From the NCBI GenBank assembly GCA_963989245.1, contig OZ022349.1, positions 25,969,846-26,033,845 on the forward strand: a DNA stretch of 64,000 nucleotides, given 5' to 3'. The stretch comes from Nansenia antarctica. Lineage: Eukaryota; Chordata; Actinopteri; Argentiniformes; Microstomatidae. The notes beneath the pieces are model-generated. The model worked only from the letters and a program-made list of their open reading frames with translations. It was not told where the DNA came from and did not search any database. The position numbers were made by a program, and so were the translations under genes. Of the stretch, positions 1 through 9,784 are shown one piece after another (the stretch's first letter is position 1; every line of letters begins with the position of its first letter).

Positions 1-1856
1 AGCGCAATGCTGGATGATGCGTCACACAGAGAAGGTACAAGCAGGTGGTTATAGAGGCTACGCCACATGTCACACACTCTTCACAGACCATCAGTGATTT
101 AGGAAAGTTCCTGACCAACTCATGACCAGAGCTACTCTGTCTTGATCGCTGTCTGACTGATAATCTTGCATCCAAGACTTAATAGCTACATCCTATTAGC
201 AATATTCAGAAGCACACTATATTGTTCTGTGAGATTACCTTTTACCACTATTCAAATCAGACTTGGTTGGGGTGACTTTTAAGTCCAGGGCAGGGATATG
301 AATCCCTAACCAGCCACCTCAAACCATGGCATCTCTACCTCACTACATGACTGCACTCTGTCTGCATGATAAGGTGCTGGACAAGTATTGCACAACGGAT
401 AGATCCGGTCCAGTGTCTCTATTGGTCAGTTTGCGTTCCAGCCGTGCCGATATCCATGATATACGCAGTTTACGCACGGCTAAATGGAATGTTGACACAT
501 CTTTTCATATTACTCCGCGTTTGTATATATTACCGTTAGCGAAGTTACATAAATACCGTTGCTTAGCCAACTGTTCAGCAGCGGATGAATACACTTACGC
601 TAAAAAATAGTTCCGTTAAAATACATTAATTAAAAGTTGGTCTTATCTTTCTTTTGTGAAGTATTGATTGTGACCGTTGTATAAAAGCGTTACAGAACTC
701 GAAGTTCTCGTTTCATAACGCTTAAATACGACGTGTTATCATCATAACTCCTACGACCTCACAACCCAGTGAGCGACGATGTCCGTCGTGTGAGACAGTG
801 AAATGGACGACGCAGACCAGTGACTGGACAATAACAACAAGTGTGTTTAGTCAAGACCAGTAATGGGGGGGGGGGGCACAAGGTTGTGGGTGGTCATTGT
901 GCAGTGGGTAAGCAGGTGGGGGGGGGTAGCTGAGCCGAGACAGGGACAAGGGAAAGGTTGGGGGGGGGGGGGGTTGTTTTGGGGAAGAGAGGGCCAGGGG
1001 AGGAGGGTGGTTCTTGGGGAGCAAAACGGCGTCAGTCCTCCAGGTTGTTCTGGAACGTTCTGAAGGGGTTCTGAAGCGAGCCATGCACGGCCTCAGACCG
1101 CCTCAGCCACCATGCAACAGGCCAACAGGATGGGTGTTAGTGGTGGACTGAACACATCAGAGATATAGATATATATATATAGTCATGTACACAGGTATAT
1201 ATATATACAGTACAGAGAGCTGAAACCAATGCCACAGGGAGCCAAGATGGCGGACGGTTGAGCCAAGATGGCGGTTGCGGGGGGTGGGTGAGTGGTGGAG
1301 GAGGGGGGATAGAAGAGGCTTTAGTACAGTTACAGTGCTGTAACTCCAGCTTACCCTAAAAGTCCCTCTCACATTAAGCCCAACCTGCCCCTCAGGACTC
1401 ACACAGCTGCAGGCAGACGACAACAACAACAACAACAACAACAGCAGCAGTTGACCAAGGAGAGAAAAATACGGAAGAGGTTGAGGGACAAAAAAGAGTT
1501 TGTTGTGTTGATTATTAGAAACTCTCCACAGGATATGCAGGGTTATCTTTTAACTTGTTTGTTGAGTTCCTGCCTTCCTCTCAGTTTGTTTTCAAGTTAA
1601 AAGTGTCAAAGTATAATCTCTAACCGTCTAACAGGTTAGATTATTGCAAAGAAGAGTTCCATTTGACTTTCCCCACAAAGTCATAACAACATTTTGTTAA
1701 ATGTGGACATTCGAGCATCTATATATCAATGTAGTTTACGTTGTACATTACAGTGTAATCGCTATAAGCATGAAAGCAGAGTCTATGCAATGGGAGCGCT
1801 GTCTAATGTTACATGTTGGACTTCAGCATAGGAAACGTCTCTGAATGAAACACCAA
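1..1856. other. Flanking non-coding region, no gene recognised
   Basis: No exon with homology I can recognise was found on either strand. The open frame at 326-610 has no family features and no flanking splice signals. The stretch holds G-rich homopolymer tracts (864-975), an AT dinucleotide tract (1165-1210) and a CAA tract (1420-1442). On the minus strand it lies downstream of the arhgap44 exons, so it could be intron, 3' UTR or intergenic. The expected last arhgap44 exon was searched for by eye and not found. Confidence 0.5.
1244..1274 (+). promoter_or_regulatory. Pair of YY1-type AAGATGGCGG motifs
   Basis: AAGATGGCGG occurs at 1244-1253 and again at 1265-1274, 21 bases apart and in the same orientation. 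The core matches the YY1 binding consensus, which is common just downstream of vertebrate start sites. No transcript start or first exon is recognisable next to it, so the pair may belong to a transposable element or an unseen promoter. Confidence 0.35.
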
Positions 1857-2174
1857 TGGACCTATCGCTAAGCCACGCCCCAAAATAGAAATTGTCCAAT
1901 CATATCACAGCAAAAGTCACTACAGGCGAGAAAACTCGCTAATATCTGATGGTGAAAAGCTTCTAGACAAAATATTCTTGTCATCTTTAAAAAAAACATG
2001 TCTATTACTTGCTGTGGTAAATCAGAAATCAGAAATTAGCCAACTCCCGCCATTGTAAGTCATTGACTGTCATTCAGTCACGGTCGGTCGGTCAGTCAGT
2101 CACTGTCAGTGAAGCTGTGTGTGTTGTTTGTTTGTCCGAGTTTTCAAAGGGGGCGTGGCTTAGCGATAGGTCCA
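1857..2174. mobile_element. Small inverted-repeat DNA element (MITE)
   Basis: A 25-base terminal inverted repeat is perfect: it starts TGGACCTATCGCTAAGCCAC at 1857 and is mirrored at 2150-2174. The interior has no coding capacity. A diverged copy of one end, with about 25 bases of the adjacent interior, lies in a srcap intron at 50625-50685. No clear target duplication is visible, so the superfamily is not assigned. Confidence 0.75.
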
Positions 2175-2653
2175 CTGAATCTTACAAAAGAATGTTGTGT
2201 AGCTCAGTAACTCATTCACATTGTGTTGCTGACGTCACATGAATATACTGTCAGGCACATTGAAGAGACCCCGTAAAGACCCCCACCATTACAGGATCAC
2301 ACACAGTATCATATCGTCACCTTCTTAAAATAACGGCTTACGTCACTTTTGAGGAAAATTATGTTTTTGGCCTAAATATCATTATATTCTATATTATTTT
2401 ACAATTACAAAAATGTACAAAACCCCCCACACATGTTGGTTCAGTTTATTCCGCTTTTCTCGAAACGAGGACGAAATATGACTTAAAATATCAAATATGA
2501 CATAAAATAAAATATCAAATATAATAATAATATAAAATATGACGTAAGCTATTATTTTAAGAAGGTGACAATACACAGAGAGCCTCAGAGCGTGACCAGA
2601 GCGTCAGGTGACAGCGGCGGTGTTCAGTGTTCCAGGTGAGCGGAGGACCGTAC

Positions 2654-3046
2654 CTGTGGACAGACTCTCCCCAGGAGACAGGCCCTCCAGCAGGCCGTGG
2701 GGCGGGTCCAGGGGCTGGGGGCTGGAGCCGGGGGTGCTGGGGGGCTGGGGGGGCGGCAGGCTGGGCCTCTGGCGCGGGGGCTTGGGGGTGGGCCTGGCCT
2801 TGGTCAGCGTGCCGGCCAGCGAGGGGGGGGAGGAGAGGGAGGGGGTGGTGGCGGATTGGCAGACCTCCCTGGGGGAGCCTATGGTGGCGTAGCCCTGGGG
2901 GTAGGAGAACCCGTAGGGGGAGGGGGTGCTGGGGGGGGTGGGGGACAGGCTGACCGGGGAGGGCTGGCCCGTGGACTGGTCTGACACCCCGCCCCCGGAC
3001 TGGGGGTACGAGCCCTTGTTGGGAGGGACGGGGGCCAACTTCTTAG
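2654..3046 (-). CDS. arhgap44: arhgap44 penultimate-type exon, proline-rich tail
   Basis: 393 bases, with acceptor ACAG at 3047-3050 and donor GTACGG at 2653-2648. The phase is two bases in and one base out. It encodes KKLAPVPP, GQPSPVSLSPTPPSTPSPYG, RPTPKPPRQRPSLPPPQPP and LSPGESLST. These polyproline stretches are SH3-ligand-like. The exon ends one base into a codon, which suits the Asp that follows in ARHGAP44. Confidence 0.82.
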
Positions 3047-3679
3047 CTGTGGGAGGGAGGAGGGAGGGAGGGAGGATGAGGAAGGGAGGAGGGAGAGAGG
3101 AGGGAAGAGGGAGGGAAGAGGGGGGAGGGAGGACAGAGGAGGGAGGGAGGAGGGAGGAGGGAAGAGGGAGGGAAGAGGGATGAGGGAGGACGGAGGAGGG
3201 AGGGAGGAGGGAAGAGGGAGGGAAGAGGGGGGAGGGAGGACAGAGGAGGGAGGGAGGAGGGAGGAGGGAAGAGGGAGGGATGAGGGAGGACGGAGGAGGG
3301 AGGGAGGAGGGAGAGAGGAGGGAAGTGGGAGGAGAGAAGAGGGAGGGAAGAGGGATGAGGGAGGACAGAGGAGGGAGGGAGGAGGGAGGAGGGAAGAGGG
3401 AGGGAAGAGGGATGAGGGAGGACGGAGGAGGGAGGGAGGAGGGAGGAGGGAAGAGGGAGGGAAGAGGGAGGAGGGAGGACGGAGGAGGGAGGGAGGAGGG
3501 AGGAGGGAAGAGGGAGGGAAGAGGGAGGAGGGAGGACGGAGGAGGGAGGAGGGAGGGAAGAGGGAGGAGGGAGGACGGAGGACGGAGGAGGGAAGAGGGA
3601 GGAGGGAGGAACAAGTGTGAGAGACTAAAACAACAACAGGCTGTAATTGAGAGCTGGCAATCCGTGGCCAACCAATCTG

Positions 3680-3724
<45 letters not shown>

Positions 3725-3732
3725 CAGACACA

Positions 3733-3770
<38 letters not shown>

Positions 3771-3808
3771 CAGACACAGACACAGACACAGACACAGACA
3801 CACACACA

Positions 3809-3842
<34 letters not shown>

Positions 3843-5972
3843 CTCTCTCTCACACATAGTCACGGCACAGTCACACACACGCACACGTACCCACTCGCAC
3901 ACACACACACACACGCACACACACACACGCACGCTCCATCCCTCAGTACCTCTCCTCAGGGTGTGAGGGCTGTGCTCCGTCTGTCCAGCAGGGGGCGCTG
4001 TCCCGTGGAAGCCGATCACAGGCGAGAGCTCCTTGTTCTTCAGAGTACTGGGGAGGAAACCAAGCGTCTCAGATGAACACCTCAACCACGCGTCTTCTCT
4101 CTCCGTGTCTTCCCCCTCCCCCCCCCCCCCCGTATAATGTGTCTTATCGATCCTATTAAAACACCCACAGTTCAATGTCACACCACCCAGGGACCGCTGG
4201 ACCATAGAAGTGTGGCAGCCAATAAAGAGAATCCACGCCCCGCGAGGACTTCATGGATTTTCTTGCCTTTTATGGTAATAAAGCCTTTTATGGTAATAAA
4301 GCCTTTTATGGTAATAAAGCCTTTTATGGTAATAAAGCCTTTTATGGTAATAAAGCCTTTTATGGTAATAATGCAGCCAGAATGTCAATGGAGGAGAGAG
4401 CCTGGAGGTTACAAAACCCCAGTCTATAACCTGATGTCTCCGAGTGACTGACACCCCCCCCCCCCCCCCCGATGACAGCTGATGAGAGATGGTCGGATGA
4501 CGGTGATTGGAGGGATCTGGAATCAGGGGCGGGGCTATGCAAAACGAGCTAAACAATCCCTTATTTTTCCTGATTGTAATTGTGTTTAAGGCCGCCTGGC
4601 TCCATTTTACACGGCAGTCTGGAGCTCAGCTAGTGATTGCTGACTGCCTGTGGTCAGATTGGACGTGCTTTCAGCCTGTTCCTTCAGTCGTCACTTCAGG
4701 CGCATTTATATTCAGCGTCTGAGCGACCACAGTGCATCTCAGGGACACGGAGCCCAGGAAAATGACTCATAACCGCCTACTATAACACCCAGCCGCTCAG
4801 CACCACTTTGACTATTCTTTGTTGCCTGGCAACATCCTCCAGATTTTTCAACTGGCAATGTTGGAAAGTTCTAGATCATATAAAAAAAACGAGACAGGAG
4901 GAGGGTTGGAAACCCAAACGCTGGCGATCACCTCCTCCTCCGTGATAGGGGGAGAACTCTGCACTCCAGACACAGACGCAACACAAGACAACGAAAGCGA
5001 AGGAAATTAATCAATAAAAACAAGAGATGCGTTGCTTGCATTCCTGGACCTTTGGGTGGTATAGCTCATCCCCCCCCACCCCCCCCTCCCCCCATCCTCT
5101 CCCCCCTTTCCTCTCTCCTCATCCCTCTCTCTCATCCTCTGACGGGTCTCTCTCTGTGTCTGCCTGTCTGTAGACTTTGTGTCTGTAGCTCAGGTAGTGT
5201 GTCTGTAGCTCAGGTAGTGTGTCTGTACCACAGGTACTATGTGTGTAGTTCAGGTAGTGTGTCTGTACCTCAGGTAGTGTGTCTGTACCACAGGTACTAT
5301 GTGTGTAGTTCAGGTAGTGGCCAGCGGGGGCGCTGTGTTGTGCTGTAGGTATTTACCCAGTCAGCTTGGCGCCTCTCTCTCCACTACAGACACAGGCGGC
5401 CCAGGGAGGGGGGGGGGCGGACAGGGGGAAGTTAGGGGTGTGCGGGGGGCCGAGGGGGTACGGGTCGTGTCGGGTTAGGACGAGGGGGGGTTTGATGTAG
5501 AGGGGGGAGACGTTAGTTTCAGACGCGGCATGCGGAGCGTCAGGTAAGGGGGGCGCGGGCAGGGAGCTCTGTCTGGGGGGGGGCAGGTACAGGCAGCTGG
5601 GTTTGGGGTTAGAGTTGATGTCAAGCTGCTGGGGGGAGGGGCACGAGGAGGAGGGGGGGGGCAGTGGGGGGCTGTAGCCAGACCAGCGGTGGTGAGGGTG
5701 GGGGTGGGGGGCCAGGGGGGGGGACGGACCGGCGGGGGGGGGGCACAGACTCGGGACCGGGGGCGACAGGACGCGCGCACTGGTGCGGTGCTCGGTGGTA
5801 GAAATGGTGAGGAGGGGGGGGGAGAAGAGGGTAGCAGGAGGAAGAGGAGGAGGAGGAGGGGGAGGGGGGAGGGGGAGGAGGAGGGGGTAAGGAGGGGGGG
5901 GGGCGCTCCTCCTCGGGGGAGGGGGAGGCGTAACAGGAGTCCGACCAATTGGAGGAGGACGCGTCGTCAGAG
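2654..5972 (-). CDS. arhgap44: ARHGAP44 (RICH2)-type RhoGAP, C-terminal exons only
   Basis: ARHGAP44 is a BAR plus RhoGAP protein that acts on Rac and Cdc42 at synapses and endosomes and has a long proline-rich tail. Two minus-strand exons (4047-3950 and 3046-2654) splice in matching phase. They give the order KNKELSP, then HTLRR, then KKLAPVPP, then GQPSPVSLSPTPPSTPSPYG, then RPTPKP and LSPGES, the same order I recall for the ARHGAP44 tail. ARHGAP17 shares only parts of it. A large proline-rich exon at 5972-5357 may belong upstream. The BAR and GAP exons should lie to the right but are absent between here and the N gap. The final exon with the PDZ-binding terminus is also not seen. The gene is therefore partial on both sides. 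Confidence 0.72.
3050..3612. repeat. Long GGA/GAA polypurine minisatellite
   Basis: More than 550 bases are almost pure purine on the plus strand. They are built from GGGAGGGAAGAGG-type units with occasional GATG or GGAC breaks. On the minus strand this is the polypyrimidine side of the arhgap44 intron, ending directly at the acceptor of the 3046 exon. Such tracts can form triplex (H-DNA) structures and are prone to length change and assembly error. Confidence 0.9.
3682..3935. repeat. CA microsatellite with CAGACA variants
   Basis: Compound (CA)n tract with GAAACAGACACAGACA interruptions and a short CT stretch at 3839-3851. It lies in the arhgap44 intron, 15 bases beyond the donor of the 3950-4047 exon. 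Confidence 0.93.
3950..4047 (-). CDS. arhgap44: arhgap44 exon, KNKELSP segment
   Basis: 98 bases, acceptor CCCAG at 4048-4052 and donor GTACTG at 3949-3944. It encodes TLKNKELSPVIG and ends SPHTLRR plus one base. That base joins CT of the next exon to make Ala, followed by KKLAPVPP. The phase match and the KELSP...HTLR order support ARHGAP44. Confidence 0.8.
4255..4371. repeat. 18-base minisatellite
   Basis: Six tandem copies of an 18-base unit TTTTATGGTAATAAAGCC. Each copy contains AATAAA on the plus strand. It lies in the arhgap44 intron (minus strand), so the AATAAA copies are on the antisense side of that gene. Confidence 0.93.
5166..5330. repeat. 20-base minisatellite near a minus-strand donor
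   Basis: About eight diverged copies of GTGTCTGTAGCTCAGGTAGT. The array begins roughly 30 bases beyond the putative minus-strand donor at 5356. This resembles the donor-adjacent arrays in srcap. Confidence 0.85.
5357..5972 (-). CDS. Possible proline-rich arhgap44 exon
   Basis: Bounded by an acceptor TTGCAG at 5973-5978 and a donor GTAAAT at 5356-5351, 616 bases. The 3' end has phase 2, which fits the next exon at 4047. At the 5' end a different frame looks more protein-like (SDDASSSNWSDSCYASPS, then PEEE). The frame used at the 3' end is almost all proline, then SETNVSPLYIKPPLVLT and DPYPLGPP. Long C runs lie between the two, so a length error could have broken the frame. I do not recognise this segment in ARHGAP44. 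It could also be a separate gene's exon. Confidence 0.4.
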
Positions 5973-6374
5973 CTGCAACGATAAACAACGTCAACAACAA
6001 CGAGTTTTCCACAGGAAGTGATGTCACAGGAAGTGATGTCAACGTCTGTCTGAGAGACAAAACGTTGGTGGGTAAAAAAGGAAAGAGGGTTTCTCTGGTA
6101 GACACGATCATTCAGTATCGGTCTGGTCTTAAAGGAACGGCGGAGTCAGTGCGAGCAAGTCCAGAGGTGTGGGGGGGTGGGAGGTTGGGGGGGGGGTTGA
6201 TCTGTGAGTTATTCATTCACCAGTGGGGGGGGGGGGTTTATTGTGAAGGAGGGGAACACGTGAGGGGTTCGGTACAGAGGAGAGGATTAGTCAACTAAAA
6301 CGTTAAGGAAGGAGAGGAGGAGAGGAGGAGAGGAGGAGAGGAGGACACAAAACCAAGCAGCTGGTGAAACCGGG

Positions 6375-6640
6375 AACGAGTCGGCAACCGACCAAATGTT
6401 CAGACTTTTATTCAGAAAAATGTTAATAAATGTCAACATTGTTTAAAATCAGTCAATCGGTAAGTAATCCCCCCTACTACCTAGTTAGTGTAGAGTTAGT
6501 AGTGGGGGATTACTCACTGAATCCATTGCATTGCAATGTTTTGGCTCGACTAGCGAGTGTGTCGTTGATTTTCAACAACGGTGACATTTATGTACATTTT
6601 TCGGAAAATAAAAGTCGAAAATAAAAGTTATTTTGATAAG
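6375..6640. mobile_element. MITE family M, copy 1 (diverged)
   Basis: Shares the core CTAGTGAGT... TGGCTCGACTAGCGAG and the GTTGATTTTCAACAACG segment with four better preserved copies in srcap introns (34.65, 38.96, 48.82 and 61.43 kb). The ends are degraded here, so the limits are approximate. Confidence 0.6.
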
Positions 6641-7099
6641 TTGCCGACTTGTTCCCCCTTTCACCAGCTGCCGTCACAAATCAAACACATTTTAAAAGAA
6701 CACAATAAAGGGGCTCATTCAAGCTGTGGAATATGCACATCACCTGCACGCATATTCACCCAGCACACATAACTAACAGGACACCAGATGAATAAAATGC
6801 TTTAAAAATCTGCATCATCCATAACGTCATGCAACAACAACCTTTATGACCGAGTTCTCATGGGTGGAAAGAAATGTCATGCACATGCTGCATAAAGCCC
6901 TGTGTGTGACGACCTGTAGGTTAGCTAATGTATAGTTAATATACCTCACATCCACCATAACAAAGTATTATAGTTGCTTCACATCCATGATAACAAAGTA
7001 TTATCTGAAAAACACCCCCTACAAAACACACCCAACTGATACAACCTGGATATGAAACCAGAACCAAGAATGACATAAACTTCAAACATCTGTATCAAC
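6641..7099. other. No gene recognised
   Basis: AT-rich sequence with no convincing exon on either strand. This is notable because the 5' exons of arhgap44 (minus strand) and of fbrs (plus strand) should both lie around here. Confidence 0.5.
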
Positions 7100-7119
7100 T
7101 CACACGATCAAATACAAGG

Positions 7120-7470
7120 ATGACAACAACAACCACCACAACCACAACAACCACCACAACAACCACCACAACAACAACCACCACAACCACAACCACCACA
7201 ACCACAACCACAACAACAACCACCACAACCACAACAACCACCACAACAACAACCACCACAACAACAATAACCACCACAACATCAACCACAACAACAACCA
7301 CAACAACAACCACCACAACAACCACAACAACAACCACAACAACAACCACCACAACAACAACCACCACAACCACAACGACCCCCACAACAACAACAACCAC
7401 CACAACCACAACAACCACCACAACAACAACCACCACAACAACAATAACCACCACAACATCAACCACAACA
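7120..7470. repeat. CAA/CCA trinucleotide repeat running into the gap
   Basis: Over 350 bases of mixed ACA, ACC and CAA triplets. It reads as polythreonine in one frame and polyvaline on the other strand, and neither is likely to be a gene. It runs directly into the run of N. Confidence 0.95.
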
Positions 7471-7670
7471 NNNNNNNNNNNNNNNNNNNNNNNNNNNNNN
7501 NNNNNNNNNNNNNNNNNNNNNNNNNNNNNNNNNNNNNNNNNNNNNNNNNNNNNNNNNNNNNNNNNNNNNNNNNNNNNNNNNNNNNNNNNNNNNNNNNNNN
7601 NNNNNNNNNNNNNNNNNNNNNNNNNNNNNNNNNNNNNNNNNNNNNNNNNNNNNNNNNNNNNNNNNNNNNN
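7471..7670. other. Assembly gap of 200 N
   Basis: Exactly 200 N, a size often used as an arbitrary placeholder. It cuts into an fbrs exon, whose last 22 bases remain at 7671-7692. Confidence 0.99.
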
Positions 7671-7692
7671 GAGCCACCAGAAGAAAGTAAAG
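7671..7692 (+). CDS. fbrs: fbrs exon remnant at gap edge
   Basis: The last 22 bases of an exon encode SHQKKVK and end at the strong donor GTAAGA in phase 0. The AUTS2 family has a similar HQQKVK directly before MQADPHKLDF, which is what the next exon supplies. The rest of this exon is in the N run. Confidence 0.75.
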
Positions 7693-9718
7693 GTAAGAAG
7701 TTGGAATATCCACATTTCTGGTCTTTCAAAGCCGATCCAGAACTCTATGGGCTGGTTTCATGGACACAGATTAAGACTGGGGCGGGGCGGCTTGAGGTCA
7801 TGAGTACCGTAATGTCTAATTTGTCTAATGATCGCAAGGTTGGCAAATCGGTGGTTCGAACCCCGGCTGGCCAAATGTGTGTGTCCTTGGGCAAGACACT
7901 GAACCCCAAATTGCTCCCAATTAGCGGGCCGGCGCCTTGCATGGTAGCTTGCTGTGAATGTGTGTGTGAATGGGTGAATGAGAGTTCTTTGTAAAGCGCT
8001 TTGGAATAAGGAGCTATATAAGTCAGTCTATATAAGTCAATCCATTTACCATTTGACTAAAAAGCATCTTCAATGGAGATGTTACATTGAAAGTGTGATT
8101 TAGTCCAGGATTAGGCTTCTGCCTTGTCTGTGAAACCGGCATACTGAAAGTATTAGATTAGAAGACGACTCCAAAACCCTGTTTTCAGATGTGGTAAAAT
8201 TACTACTTTAATTAGTAATCAAATGTAATGGCTATTTACATTGTTATTTAAAAAAGCTATATATGGTTGTGTTTACTGTTTACTAACCACCACCCTCGCT
8301 CCTACCTCCCTCTGTCCTCTCTCTCCCTCCCTCTGTCCCTCCCTCCCATCCTCCCTCCCTCTCCTCCCATCCTCCCTCCCTCTGTCCCTCTCTCACTCCC
8401 TCCCTCCCTCCCTCAGCTGATGCAGGCGGACCCCCACAAGCTGGACTTCCGTAACGAGCTGCTGTCCCGTCTTCCCGGGGCGGGGGGGCCTGGGCCCTCT
8501 GGGGCCCCTCGGGGGGGGGCTGCCCTCTGCCCACGACCTCAACAGGCCTGCCAGCCTCTTCACCGCTGCTGGTGGGTGCTGCCTGCTGCACTGCAGTCTG
8601 CAGTCTACACACTTTACTACAGACTGGGTTTACGTCTGGACGTGACAGCATCCACTTAGAGGGACGGAGGGAGGGGTGGAGGAAGGGAGATGGGGAGGAT
8701 GGGAGAGAGGGAGGATGAGAGCGAAGTAGGGAGGGATAGAGGGACGGAGGGAGGGGTGGTGGAAGGGAGAGAGGGAGGGTGAGAGAGAAGGAGGATGGGA
8801 GCGAAGGAGGGGGGGATAGAGGGAGGGGTGGAGGAAGGGAGAGAGGGAGGGGAGTGAGGGAGGATGGGAGAGAAGGATAGAGGGATGGAGGGAGGGGTGG
8901 AGGAAGAGAGAGAGGGAGGGAGAGAGGGAGGATGGGAGCGAAGGAGGGAGGGGTGGAGGAAGGGAGAGAGGGAGGGATGAGAGGGAGGATGGGAGAGAAG
9001 GAGGGAGGGAGGGGTCTACAGGGGTGTGATGTGTCTGGGAAAGCTCCTCTTTTTAGTGAGAAGTGTGTCTTGGAGTCCAGATGTTTTCTAAAGCATTAAG
9101 CAGAGAGGGTCTTTTTATTCATCATCCTTTGAAATCATCCCTGACTGATTTCTGCAATATGAGTCAAATGACATAATAAACGATTCAAAACAAGAACATC
9201 CTAATGTCAGTCTTGTTGTGGAGGTGTGCATTCTGATGTGGTGCGGTCATGTTGGTTTGACATACCTGTGGTTTTTTCTCTTCCCGCAGGTGGAGGCAAT
9301 CCGTCTCTTCCCCCTTCATCCCTCCATCAACGCCACACTCTCTTTCCTCACTCCGTCAGCACACCTGGGTATGAGCAGCTTCAAAGCGCCGCGCGTGGCG
9401 CACCCCCTCAATAAACATGCACCACTTTGACTCACCCGCTGGTTGTGAACTGGCTTTGATCTGTATGGAGGCCGTGGAGACTAAACCTGACTCAGAACTA
9501 AGCTGCCTGTCAGTCATCTGGTCTAGAAGCTTCCTGTCAGTCATCTGGTCTAGAAGCTTCCTGTCAGTCCTCCAGGTCTAGAAGAATGAGTTGGTCAGCT
9601 GTGATGATTACATCTGCTACAAGCAGCCCCCAGTGAAAACACTAGCAGTGCATGTACTCAGGTCTGATGCTGCAAGAGTAAACTTAACCAGTCTCTCTCT
9701 ACCTCTCTCTCTCTCTGT

Positions 9719-9784
<66 letters not shown>

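Noticed and set aside
326..610. 94-codon frame as a small gene
   Set aside because: No homology, no codon bias and no flanking promoter or splice signals.
2654..3046. Assignment to ARHGAP17 (RICH1)
   Set aside because: The HTLRR-KKLAP context is shared, but the GQPSPVSLSPTPPSTPSPYG and LSPGES blocks fit ARHGAP44 much better from memory; an alignment would settle it.
2604..4205. Continuous 533-codon minus-strand frame
   Set aside because: It crosses a CA microsatellite and the polypurine tract. Only the parts at 3950-4047 and 2654-3046 have conserved protein and splice sites.
7095..7803. Polythreonine or polyvaline protein
   Set aside because: A trinucleotide repeat plus Ns, with no other coding features.
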